A stretch of 64,000 bases of DNA from Streptomyces katrae (GTDB lineage: Bacteria > Actinomycetota > Actinomycetes > Streptomycetales > Streptomycetaceae). Of the stretch, positions 55,686-63,912 are shown one piece after another; position 1 is the stretch's first letter, and each line of letters begins with the position of its first letter. The stretch spans positions 71,300-135,299 of the forward strand of contig NZ_JNZY01000043.1 in assembly GCF_000717655.1 (NCBI RefSeq). Direction: 5' to 3'. The notes under the pieces were generated by a model. It was not told the DNA's origin. It made no database searches and saw nothing but the letters and a program-made list of their open reading frames with translations. The position numbers were made by a program, and so were the translations under genes.

Positions 55686-55695
55686 ACCTGACGCA
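55686..55695 (+). promoter_or_regulatory. ACCTGACRNA site 8, DAHP synthase/transaldolase-like region
   Basis: Reads ACCTGACGCA on the plus strand and continues GTGCC, as in site 3. It is 149 bases before the transaldolase-like gene. Confidence 0.5.
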
Positions 55696-55779
55696 GTGCC
55701 CGGGCGTTGGGCCGGGGCCGGCGTCGAACCCTTTAAGGTCCGCACACGTGAGAGGACACGGGACCTTGAAGATCCCCAT

Positions 55780-55789
55780 ACCTGACACA
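55780..55789 (+). promoter_or_regulatory. ACCTGACRNA site 9, before the transaldolase-like gene
   Basis: Reads ACCTGACACA on the plus strand, 46-55 bases before the start. A CATACA that might be a -10 box begins 20 bases beyond the ACCTGAC core. Confidence 0.5.
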
Positions 55790-55834
55790 CCATCAACGGC
55801 TCGGTTCATACAGATGTCATGACGTTCTAAGGTC

Positions 55835-56869
55835 GTGTTCGTGGTTAGTCAAGGAGCTGGAGCGCTGCTGAAGCAACTGGTGTCCGAGGGGGTTTCGCCG
55901 TGGCTGAGCACCCAGGACCCCGGGGAATTCGACGCCGGAGCCCGGTACCCGACCCTGGGCGCCCACTTCCACAACGCCCTCGCGCCCGCGGGCAGCAGCC
56001 TGGCCCAGCTCCGCCGCGCCTGCGATCTCCTGCTGCCCGTGTACGAGCTGAGCAAGGGCGCGGTGGGCCAGGTCTCCGTGCCCGTCCCCCCGCACCGCGC
56101 CCATGACGCGAAGGCCCTGGGCGAGGCGGCCCGCACGGTGCACCGGGCGGTGGACCGCCCCAACGCACTCGTCCGCGTCCCCATGACCCCGGCGGGTCCC
56201 CGGGTGCTGTCCGACTGCCTCGCCGAGGGGATCGGGGTGCACGCCTCGATGGTCTTCTCGGCCGAGCGGTACGCCGAGGTGCTCGACGGCTACCTCGACG
56301 GGCTGGAGCGGTCCCTGTGCTGCGGCCGGCCACTGGGCGCCGCCCCGATGGTGGCCTCCTTCCCGGCCGGCCTGTTCGACGCGGCGGTCGAAGCCCGGCT
56401 GGACGAGCTCCGCGTCGGCGCCCGGCACGAGGTGCGCGGGGCCGCCGGGCTGGCCGTGGCCCGCACGATGTACCGGCTGCGCGAGGAACGGCTGTCCGGG
56501 GACTGGTGGCGGGTGCTCCGGGCCAACGGCGCTCCGCAGCCGCGGCTGCTGTGGGGTACCGGCGCCGACGGCGGCGTGGGCGCCCTGGTGGGCTGGAACA
56601 CCGCGCTCGCCCTGTCCGTGGCCACCCTCGAGGCCGCCGCCCGGAAGCCGGACCTGACCGGTGACACCCTGCTCAACGCCGACGGCGAGGCCGCGTGCGC
56701 CCTCCGGGCCCTGGAGCGGCTCGGCGTACCCGCCCGTCAGGTCGCGGCCGTGCTGGAGACGGAGGAGCTCAGCCGCCTCCAGCACGGCTGGGGGGTCAGG
56801 ACGGGATCCGGTGTCGCCGCCTCTCCGGGAACCGGGTATTCGTCAGAGCCAGCAGCGGAGCCGACTTGA
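55835..56869 (+). CDS. transaldolase-like protein lacking the Schiff-base lysine
   Basis: 344 residues that follow actinobacterial transaldolase (LVSEGVSPWL; LAEGIGVHASMVFSAERYAEVL; PQPRLLWGT) but with altered key sites. The catalytic Lys segment VKIPAT is VRVPMT (Lys to Arg), the N-terminal VGVTTNP loop is missing, and the ASFFVSRVD region reads VASFPAGLFD. It should not form the usual Schiff base. It may be a regulator or have a new reaction. GTG 55835 is a tentative start with AAGG close upstream. Its last 74 bases overlap the convergent pabAB gene. Confidence 0.72.
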   Translation: MFVVSQGAGALLKQLVSEGVSPWLSTQDPGEFDAGARYPTLGAHFHNALAPAGSSLAQLRRACDLLLPVYELSKGAVGQVSVPVPPHRAHDAKALGEAARTVHRAVDRPNALVRVPMTPAGPRVLSDCLAEGIGVHASMVFSAERYAEVLDGYLDGLERSLCCGRPLGAAPMVASFPAGLFDAAVEARLDELRVGARHEVRGAAGLAVARTMYRLREERLSGDWWRVLRANGAPQPRLLWGTGADGGVGALVGWNTALALSVATLEAAARKPDLTGDTLLNADGEAACALRALERLGVPARQVAAVLETEELSRLQHGWGVRTGSGVAASPGTGYSSEPAAEPT

Positions 56870-58949
56870 CGGCCGTCTCCTCGTACTCGGCGGCCGGATC
56901 GGACAGGGCCACCACGGCCCCGCCGACCCCGTACCGGACGCGGTCGGCGGTGACCGTGGCGGTGCGGATCACGATGCTCAGGTCCGCGGCGCCGGACAGC
57001 GAGAAGTAGCCGATGGCCCCCGAGTACACCCCGCGCGGACCCGCCTCCAGCCGGTCGATGATCTGCATCGTGCGGATCTTGGGTGCCCCGGTCATCGACC
57101 CGCCCGGGAACGCGGCCCGTACGCAGTCCACGGCCGACAGCTCCGGCCGCAGACGCGCCCGTACGGTGCTCACCAGCTGATGGACGGTGGCGTACGTCTC
57201 GACCCGGAACAGCTCCTCGGCCTCGACCGAGCCCGGTACGGCGCAGCGCCCGAGGTCGTTGCGGACCAGGTCGACGATCATCAGGTTCTCGGAGCGGTCC
57301 TTCTCGTCGGTCAGCAGGTCCGCGATCAGCTCCGCCTCCTCCTGCGGGGTGCTGCCGCGCGGCCGGGTGCCCTTGATGGGCGAGGACTCGACGAGCCCGT
57401 CGCGGGAGACCCGCAGGAACCGCTCGGGCGAGGTGCTGAGCACGGACAGCTCGCCGAACTGGAGCAGCGCGGCGAACGGCGCCGGGCTGGTGCGGCGCAG
57501 GGTGCGGTACGCGGCCCAGGGGTCGAGGCGGGCTTCGGCCTCGGCCATGTTCGTGAGGCAGACCTCGTACGTCTCGCCGGCGGCGATCTCCTCCAGGCAG
57601 GAGTCGATGAGGTCCAGATAGGCCCCGCGGTCGTGGCGCAGCCGTATCTCCCCGCTCGGGGCGGTCGGCCGGGGGGCCGGCAGGCTCAGGCCCGCGACCT
57701 GGGCGAGCCTCTCCGCCGTCCCGATCAGCCAGGCGTCGGCCGCGGCCGCGGACTCCTCGCCGGTCCCCTCCACCAGGGCCAGCAGGTGGGTGGTGTGCGC
57801 GACGTGGTCGAAGACCAGGGCACGGTCGGCGAAGACCATGGTGGCGTCGGCCACCGGCGAGCGGTGCACGAGATCGCCGCCGCATTCCGCCTTGAGCTCG
57901 TATCCGAGGTAGCCGACCCAGCCCAGCGCGAAGTCGAAGGGGAACTCGGGGAGCTCGGTGTGCAAGGAGCGCAGGTCGCGGTCGACCCACTCCAGGAAGG
58001 GGGCGGCGACCAGCTCGCTCGCCCCGCCCGCCGACTCGACGGTGACGCACCCGCTCCACACGTCGGCGGTGGCGACCCGGGCGAGCGGGCCGGTGGCATC
58101 GCCCATGACCGAGAACCGGCCCCGGTCGCCACCGGGCAGGCTGCTGTCCAGCCAGTAGGCGTGGTCGTTGCCGCGGAAGAGCTGGTCGTAGACGGTCTCG
58201 GGGGACCATCGGGTGGGCAGCTCGTGCGTGACCAGCCGCAGCCGGCGGACCGGGGCCTCGGCGGCGGGAGCGGGTGCAGGAGCGGGAGCGGGAGCGGGAG
58301 CGGGAGCAGGAGCAGGAGCGGGTGCGGAAGCGGCGGCGGGCGTGGCGGCAGGCCGGCGGGTCGCCGCCGCGTGGTTCGCCCGGGTCAGATCGGCGAAGTT
58401 TGCAAGCAGCTCGATCCCGTACTGACTGCAAATCGATTCGGGGTGGAACTGCACCCCCCACATCGGCCGCGTCCGATGCCGCAGCCCCATCAGAATGCCG
58501 TCCGGCGTCCACGCGGTGGCCTCGAGCTCGGCCGGCAGGTCCGTCACGGCGAGCGAGTGGTAGCGGACCACCTCCATCGGGGAGGGCAGCCCGGCGAACA
58601 GGCCGGTGCCGTCGTGCAGGACGGGCGAGGTGCGGCCGTGCCGGGGCTCCGGCGCACGGGCGACCGTGGCGCCGTGCACGTGCCCGATGCCCTGGTGGCC
58701 GAGGCAGATGCCCAGCAGCGGCAGCGGCGAGCGCTCGACGATCTCGGCGCAGATGCCGAAGTCGGCCGCCCTGCGCGGGGTGCCGGGTCCGGGCGAGACC
58801 ACGACGTTGTCGAACGCGCCGAGTTCCGTGAGCTTCCAGTGCGGGTCGTCATTTCGAACGACTTCCGGCTCCTGACCATTCACCTCGGTCAGATAGTGGA
58901 AGAGGTTATACGTAAACGAGTCGTAGTTGTCGACGAGCAGCGTGCGCAT
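56796..58949 (-). CDS. pabAB: fused aminodeoxychorismate synthase (glutaminase-synthase, PabAB)
   Basis: 717 residues. An N-terminal glutaminase (LLVDNYDSFTYNLFHYL; LLGICLGHQGIGH with C82; GVQFHPESI) is joined by an (Ala-Pro)n linker at about 205-225 to a PabB-type domain (GWVGYLGYELKAECGG; SSPIKGTRPRG; AAFPGGSMTGAPK). The PIKGT lysine is diagnostic for ADC synthase as opposed to anthranilate or ADIC synthase. Chloramphenicol-type and PABA-derived antibiotics use such fusions. No PabC lyase or PapB/C gene is nearby, so conversion to 4-aminobenzoate would need a distant gene. GGGGGGA precedes the ATG. Confidence 0.92.
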   Translation of the reverse strand: MRTLLVDNYDSFTYNLFHYLTEVNGQEPEVVRNDDPHWKLTELGAFDNVVVSPGPGTPRRAADFGICAEIVERSPLPLLGICLGHQGIGHVHGATVARAPEPRHGRTSPVLHDGTGLFAGLPSPMEVVRYHSLAVTDLPAELEATAWTPDGILMGLRHRTRPMWGVQFHPESICSQYGIELLANFADLTRANHAAATRRPAATPAAASAPAPAPAPAPAPAPAPAPAPAAEAPVRRLRLVTHELPTRWSPETVYDQLFRGNDHAYWLDSSLPGGDRGRFSVMGDATGPLARVATADVWSGCVTVESAGGASELVAAPFLEWVDRDLRSLHTELPEFPFDFALGWVGYLGYELKAECGGDLVHRSPVADATMVFADRALVFDHVAHTTHLLALVEGTGEESAAAADAWLIGTAERLAQVAGLSLPAPRPTAPSGEIRLRHDRGAYLDLIDSCLEEIAAGETYEVCLTNMAEAEARLDPWAAYRTLRRTSPAPFAALLQFGELSVLSTSPERFLRVSRDGLVESSPIKGTRPRGSTPQEEAELIADLLTDEKDRSENLMIVDLVRNDLGRCAVPGSVEAEELFRVETYATVHQLVSTVRARLRPELSAVDCVRAAFPGGSMTGAPKIRTMQIIDRLEAGPRGVYSGAIGYFSLSGAADLSIVIRTATVTADRVRYGVGGAVVALSDPAAEYEETAVKSAPLLALTNTRFPERRRHRIPS

Positions 58950-58972
58950 GACGAAATATCCCCCCGTCTGAA

Positions 58973-59713
58973 TCAGGCCGAGATTGGCTTGATTTCGAGC
59001 AGCATGTGCTCGACCATGTCCTCTCCGTACTCCCCCTCGCGGACGCGGTGGCTCGCCACGGTCGACAGCTCGCGCCCGATTTCGTCCGCCATCTCGTGCA
59101 GTGCCGCCAGGTCGCCGCGGTCGCTGAAGTGGAGCAGGACGCGGCCGCCCGGGGTGGTCCAGTGCACGGACTGCTCCAGATACCGGCGGTGCGCCTGGTA
59201 CCCGGTGTCCACGTATGCCCGCTCGTGCACCGACTTGTACTCGTAACTCTCGGGCCCCATCACGTAGTTGGAGCTCCAGAAGACGACGTCGAACCGCTCG
59301 CTCTCGCGCAGACCGGAGAACAGGTCGCTGTGCAGCGCCTGCAGCCGGTCCGCCACCCCGTGCCGCTCCGCGTTGACGGAGGCGTTCTCCACGGCGGAGG
59401 GGCTGATGTCGGCCGCCACGACCCGGTCGTATCCGGCCAGCGCGGCGGTCACGGCGATCACGCCGGTGCCGCACCCCATCTCCAGGAACGAACCGGAACG
59501 CGGGCTGCCGACAAGCCCGTTGAGACCGAGCAGCTCGAGGGCCACACCCGTCGAAGGGGAGTAGACGGGGGCGAAGACCTCGTCGAACAGGTCCCACTCG
59601 CGGTCGCCGAGCGTGAACACCCGCGGCCGGTCCTGCCGGGTCAGCGACAGTCGGCTGCGCAGCAGCGACCGCTCGTAGCTCTGGAGCTGAGACAGCTGTG
59701 ACACCTGAGACAT
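58973..59713 (-). CDS. class I SAM-dependent methyltransferase (PrmC/HemK-like)
   Basis: 246 residues. SFLEMGCGTGVIAVTAAL is motif I, VVAADISPSAVENA motif II and VVFWSSNYVMGPESY replaces the NPPY of PrmC, so a glutamine N-methyltransferase role is unlikely and a small-molecule substrate is more likely. GGGGGAG lies six bases before the ATG. It is 23 bases upstream of pabAB and co-transcribed with it. O-, N- or C-methylation of an aminobenzoate-derived intermediate is a reasonable guess. Confidence 0.8.
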   Translation of the reverse strand: MSQVSQLSQLQSYERSLLRSRLSLTRQDRPRVFTLGDREWDLFDEVFAPVYSPSTGVALELLGLNGLVGSPRSGSFLEMGCGTGVIAVTAALAGYDRVVAADISPSAVENASVNAERHGVADRLQALHSDLFSGLRESERFDVVFWSSNYVMGPESYEYKSVHERAYVDTGYQAHRRYLEQSVHWTTPGGRVLLHFSDRGDLAALHEMADEIGRELSTVASHRVREGEYGEDMVEHMLLEIKPISA

Positions 59714-59903
59714 GCGAACTCCCCCAAGGAAACATCAGGCCGTTGGTGGTGCCGGTGGTGGTGCCGGCACCGGAACGCTCAGTGAGCAGCCTGCCCTTGA
59801 GTCAGCCTCGACCAGAAGGTGTTCACGTGACAGCATCGGTCATGGACCGTGGTGACCCGATCACCCTCCGCGTCGCTGACCTGGATCGCTTCTCAAGTGT
59901 TTC

Positions 59904-59931
59904 TTGACCGGTTCTTGCCCCAAGAGATACT
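59904..59931 (+). promoter_or_regulatory. putative promoter of the PucR-like regulator
   Basis: TTGACC (59904-59909) and GATACT (59926-59931) are 16 bases apart. Upstream are a TCACGTGA palindrome (about 59825) and a GGTCA-N9-TGACC-like inverted pair that could be operators. Confidence 0.45.
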
Positions 59932-60006
59932 TTCAGGCGGGCCAGGGATTGCTTGCACGCGGTTGGTGCAATCGTGAACGGCTTTATGGGGGTCGGGGGA
60001 GAAGTC

Positions 60007-61938
60007 GTGGTTGACCACGCTTACGAAATGCTGGAACTGCTGAACAGAGAGGCGCCTGCGGCTGCCTTCGACGACGTGGTCCGCAAAGCCCGTGAGTCCG
60101 GCCTGTCCGGGGCCGCCCTCGCCCAGCTGACCAGGGCACGAGACCAGAGTCTCGGCATCCGCGCACTCTTCGTACGCCGCCAGCAGCGCGAGGCCGGCCT
60201 GGCCGCCCTCGTGGACACGGCGCGCGACCTGACCCTGCCGTACGACCTCGACGAGCTGCTGAAGGTGATCACCCGCCGGGCCCGGCTTCTGCTCGGGCTC
60301 GACATGGCCTGGGTCAGCTTCGACGACCTCGACGCGCAGTGCTCCAGGGTGCGTTCGGCCGACGGCCATGCCTCCGCGCTCACCATCGGGTTCGCCATCC
60401 CGCTGACCGGCGGGGGCGTCGGCAAGCGCGCGGCGGACGGATCGGCCCCGTTCTGGTCGGCCGACTACATGAGTGACAAAACCTTCCAGCACAGCCCCGT
60501 CATCGACGAGGTGGTGCAGGCCGAGGGTCTGCACGCGGTCATGGCCGTCCCGCTGCGGCACGCCGGAACCACCCTGGGCGCCCTGTACGTGGCGGACCGG
60601 CACATCCGGCACTTCACCCCGGACGAGGTGTCGCTGATGAGTTCGCTCGCCGACCTCGCCACCGTTGCGATCGAAAAGGCCCGGCTGCTGGAGCAGACCC
60701 GGTACGAGGTCGTCGAGCTGGAGCAGGACACCTCCCGCGCCCTGGACTCCTCCACCACCGCCCGCCAGCTCCGCGAGACGCACGGCCGCCTGCTCGACCT
60801 GGTGCTCCAGGGCGGCGGCCTCGGCAACCTGGCCGCCGAGGCGGTCAAGGGCTTAGAGGGCACGCTGCTCGTACGGGACGCGGCCGGCCGCAACCTCGCC
60901 TGCCCGGGCGGCGAGCCCCCCGAGCTGGACGAGTCCGAGATCCGCACCGTCCTGCTGGACGCGCACACCGACCGGCAGCCGCGCAGCACGGCCGACGGGG
61001 TGTGGGTCGCCTCGGTCGCCGCGGGCGACGAGATGCTGGGCACGCTCATCCTGGTCTGCGACGAGCCGGCCACCGACCGCCAGATCGAGCTCCTCGCGCT
61101 CACCGCCCAGGTCACCGCCGTGGTGCTGCTGATGGAGCAGGGCATGGCCGCCGCCGAGGGCCACATGCGGGACGAGTTCTTCCACGACCTGCTGCGGGGC
61201 ACCTCGCTGTCCGCGGTGCAGATCGCGGAGCAGAGCCGCCGCCTCGCGCTCGACCTCGACGAACCCCACGTCATCGTGATCGCCCGCCCCGAGGGCGGGG
61301 TCCAGGGCCGCGTGCTCGCCTGGGCCGCCTCGTATGCCAACCGCCACCACGGCCTGAAGAGCGTGGACGGCGACATCGTGGTGCTGCTGCTGCCCGGCAC
61401 CCAGGCCGGGGCCATCGCCCGTACGGCCTCCAAGGAGCTCTCCGAGGTGCTCGGCAAACCCGTCACGGCCGGCTCCGCCGGTCCCGTCGACGATCCGGCC
61501 GGGATCGTCCACCTGTACCAGGAGGCCCGCCGGGTCCTGGACGCGGTCGCGGCGCTCACCGGCCCCGGCAGCACGGCGTCCCCCGAGGAACTGGGCTTCC
61601 TCGGTGTCCTCCTCTCCGAGAAGCCGAACATCGCCGGGTTCATCAACGACACCATCGGTCCCGTCCTCGACTACGACGACCAGCAGTACACCGAGCTGAT
61701 CCGCACCATGGAGGCGTACTTCGCCTCGGCCAACAGCCCCTCCAGGGCCGCCGAGTCCCTGCACGTCCACCCGAACACGGTCTCGCGCAGGCTGGAGCGG
61801 ATCACCGAGATCCTGGGCGAGGACTGGCAGAAGCCCACCCAGGCCCTCCAGGTACAGCTGGCCCTCCAGCTCCAGCGGACCCGGCAGGCCCTGAACAAGG
61901 GCCCCCGCGGAGACCAGCCCCGGCAGACCATCGGCTGA
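60007..61938 (+). CDS. PucR/CdaR-type transcriptional regulator with GAF domain and a TTA codon
   Basis: 643 residues. A helical N-terminus is followed by a GAF sensor (about 75-250, VMAVPLRHAGTTLGALYVADR), a central GGDEF-like/PucR region and a C-terminal PucR helix-turn-helix (SRAAESLHVHPNTVSRRLERI). Codon TTA occurs in frame at 60853-60855, so production of the regulator needs the bldA leucyl-tRNA, a common developmental gate on Streptomyces antibiotic clusters. The GTG 60007, with GGGGGA six bases upstream, is preferred; ATG 59986 and TTG 59953 are in frame. It is the obvious candidate reader of the ACCTGACRNA sites. Confidence 0.85.
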   Translation: MVDHAYEMLELLNREAPAAAFDDVVRKARESGLSGAALAQLTRARDQSLGIRALFVRRQQREAGLAALVDTARDLTLPYDLDELLKVITRRARLLLGLDMAWVSFDDLDAQCSRVRSADGHASALTIGFAIPLTGGGVGKRAADGSAPFWSADYMSDKTFQHSPVIDEVVQAEGLHAVMAVPLRHAGTTLGALYVADRHIRHFTPDEVSLMSSLADLATVAIEKARLLEQTRYEVVELEQDTSRALDSSTTARQLRETHGRLLDLVLQGGGLGNLAAEAVKGLEGTLLVRDAAGRNLACPGGEPPELDESEIRTVLLDAHTDRQPRSTADGVWVASVAAGDEMLGTLILVCDEPATDRQIELLALTAQVTAVVLLMEQGMAAAEGHMRDEFFHDLLRGTSLSAVQIAEQSRRLALDLDEPHVIVIARPEGGVQGRVLAWAASYANRHHGLKSVDGDIVVLLLPGTQAGAIARTASKELSEVLGKPVTAGSAGPVDDPAGIVHLYQEARRVLDAVAALTGPGSTASPEELGFLGVLLSEKPNIAGFINDTIGPVLDYDDQQYTELIRTMEAYFASANSPSRAAESLHVHPNTVSRRLERITEILGEDWQKPTQALQVQLALQLQRTRQALNKGPRGDQPRQTIG

Positions 61939-61962
61939 CGGCCGGCGGGCGCCTCCGGGTGC

Positions 61963-63117
61963 CTACAGGTCGACGGCCCCCTGGGTGAGCACCCGCACCG
62001 CGTGCGCGGCGGAGGCCAGGGTGGTGTGCCGGTGCCAGCCGCCGAAGGAACGGCCGCCGAAGTCGGTGAGCCCGACCTTCTGGGAGACGTCCCTGAAGTC
62101 GGCCTCGACGTTCTGCGCCCGCTTCGCGAGCCGCAGCAGCCCGCCGGGAGGCGCCTGCGTCATGTCGGTGACCCAGCACTGCTCGGGCCAGCCGCGCGGA
62201 TCGCTCCATTCGCCGAACAGCAGCAGCGGCCGGGGCGCCTGCGGCAGCTCCACCCGTACGCCGACCACCAGCGTCGTGCGCTGCTGGAGTGTCAGCGGAT
62301 CCAGCCAGGTCACCGGACGGCGTAAGGTCCCGGCCATCAACAGCAGCTGGTGCGCGGCGAGTTCACGGTTGCCGCTGCTCGGCAGGACCGGGTCCACGCA
62401 GCGGACCCGCATCGAGCCGCGGGCCGAGGCCACGAAATGCGTCCCGGCCGGGCCGAACCGACGGGCCACCGCGGCCGGATCGACGTCGGGCAGGTCGAAC
62501 ACCACAGGGCGGCGGTTCTGGCCGACCCAGTCGCGCAGCTCCTCGACGGCTCCGGCGGCGCACTCGAGCGGGCTGGTCGCCAGTTCCGACTCGTGGACGT
62601 TGGGGGAGAGGGGGCCGACGCTGTCGCGCCACTTCTGGGTGAGCGCGAGCCGCCAGTTCACCGGGCAGCTGTGCTCCTCGCCGACGGACCAGACCCCGAA
62701 CGCCACCTGACTGTTGACCATCTGCCCCCGCTCGGGCACGAAGCGGCGGGCCACCCCGACCGACTCCGTGCCGGCCTTGGAGATGACCACGGGCTGCACG
62801 ACCCAGGCGCGGGGGCGCAGCGCCCGCTCGAGATACCGGGCGAGGGCGGCCCGTACGGGACCCCAGTCCCAGGTGGACGAGACCACGAAGTGGTGCAGGC
62901 TCTGCTCGGCCGCGCGGTCGCCGACGTGCGCCGCGATATTGCGTATCGACTTGCGCCCCTCGGCCTTCAGGAGACCGCGCAGGTACACCTCCCCCTTGCG
63001 CCGCTGGTCACTGCGCGGCAGCGAGGCGAACAGCTCGGCGCAGAGCTCGGCGACGACCAGGTCCGGTACGAACCGGCTGCTCAGGGTCTCCAGGCGTTCG
63101 AGACTGGGTGCGCTCAT
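61963..63117 (-). CDS. IS701-like transposase homologue, catalytic residues altered
   Basis: 384 residues of the DDE_5/IS701 type (AAEQSLHHFVVSSTWDW; GVARRFVPERGQMVNSQVAFGVW; SFGGWHRHTTLASAAHAV). The first catalytic segment, normally DDTGFPKKG or similar, is shortened to VVISKAGTES, so the first Asp is missing. It has a TTA codon at 62323-62325. No terminal inverted repeats are evident. It looks like an immobile, possibly domesticated copy of a kind often kept at cluster edges in Streptomyces. It ends 24 bases from the PucR gene, tail to tail. Confidence 0.78.
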   Translation of the reverse strand: MSAPSLERLETLSSRFVPDLVVAELCAELFASLPRSDQRRKGEVYLRGLLKAEGRKSIRNIAAHVGDRAAEQSLHHFVVSSTWDWGPVRAALARYLERALRPRAWVVQPVVISKAGTESVGVARRFVPERGQMVNSQVAFGVWSVGEEHSCPVNWRLALTQKWRDSVGPLSPNVHESELATSPLECAAGAVEELRDWVGQNRRPVVFDLPDVDPAAVARRFGPAGTHFVASARGSMRVRCVDPVLPSSGNRELAAHQLLLMAGTLRRPVTWLDPLTLQQRTTLVVGVRVELPQAPRPLLLFGEWSDPRGWPEQCWVTDMTQAPPGGLLRLAKRAQNVEADFRDVSQKVGLTDFGGRSFGGWHRHTTLASAAHAVRVLTQGAVDL

Positions 63118-63457
63118 GACGGATCCATCCCTTCCCCCGACGTTCTCTCCAGCCCCTCAACCCTGCGGTCGGAGGAGCCGGGAGAACCAGGTGAACCCGT
63201 CACACACATTCGGCCCGCGGTGCGCAGCGGACCATCAGCCCGAAAGAACCAGGCGAACCCAAATCACCCTCTGAAGGAGCGCACCCCAACCCTTTGGCCA
63301 GGGCAGCAACGATTCGCAGAGTCCTCGAGGTCCGCTGGACCCGGGGTGGACCACCCACCCCACCCGCCCCACGCCCCGGGCATACGCCCCCAAGGGTGGC
63401 CGCCCCACCGCGCCGCGGCCCGGGCATGGTGGCCGGCCCACCATGGCGCAGCTCAGA
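63118..63457. other. 340-base non-coding stretch with a 15-base direct repeat
   Basis: No gene is supported here. It holds GAACCAGGTGAACCC at 63184-63198 and GAACCAGGCGAACCC at 63246-63260, 62 bases apart, upstream of the transposase homologue. A GCATGGTGG/CCACCATGG inverted repeat near 63424-63446 could end the DUF397 gene. The rest is GC-rich spacer. Confidence 0.55.
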
Positions 63458-63634
63458 TCACAGCGTGCGCGCGAAGGATGCCCAGGCCAGATCGGTAACC
63501 TCGACAACCGCCCCGTCGGCCCGCTTGCTGTCCCGGACGGCGACAGTCCCGGCCACGTTCTTCGCCACCTCGACGCAGTCCGAATCAGTCGTGACACTGC
63601 TGTAGCTGGACTTCACGAACTCAAAGTGGGTCAT
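63458..63634 (-). CDS. DUF397 domain protein
   Basis: 58 residues: THFEFVKSSYSS, DCVEVAKN, VAVRDSK and LAWASFARTL are the DUF397 landmarks. These small proteins act with an adjacent XRE/DUF5753 regulator as WhiJ-like pairs that control development or antibiotic genes. The ATG overlaps the stop of the XRE gene (ATGA), as in intact pairs. Here the partner is broken, so the pair is probably not functional. Confidence 0.85.
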   Translation of the reverse strand: MTHFEFVKSSYSSVTTDSDCVEVAKNVAGTVAVRDSKRADGAVVEVTDLAWASFARTL

Positions 63635-63912
63635 GAGCCTGCATACCCCTTGCTGATGGCGTCGATCAGGTTCAGGGAGTCGTGCGGTGAGAGGCTCATC
63701 CGTGACACGCGGTCAAACGCCCGGGCGTATGCCTCATTGCCGTCCGCACCCTCCACCCACAATGTAGTCGCGATGCCCTCGGAGTAGCCGACGTCCAATG
63801 CTCCGGGGTCAGCGAACGACACGATGTTGAACGCACCCGCGACGGCATGGTGCGCACCCACCCGGAACGGCAGCACCTGCACGTGGATGTTGGGCCGCTT
63901 GGAGCCGGTAAC
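63631..63912 (-). pseudogene. XRE/DUF5753 regulator, 5' part lost to an IS insertion
   Basis: Only the C-terminal DUF5753 part remains: RPNIHVQVLPFRVGAHHAVA, SFADPGALDVGYSEG and FDRVSRMSLSPHDSLNLIDAI. Upstream of about 63905 the reading frame continues into unrelated sequence (DPVTGSK junction) that looks like the end of an insertion sequence. The helix-turn-helix half is therefore missing. Its stop overlaps the DUF397 start. Confidence 0.75.

Noticed and set aside
58259..58345. Simple-sequence GGAGCG/GGAGCA-type repeat as a regulatory microsatellite
   Set aside because: It encodes the (Ala-Pro)n linker between the two domains of PabAB and is in frame with both.
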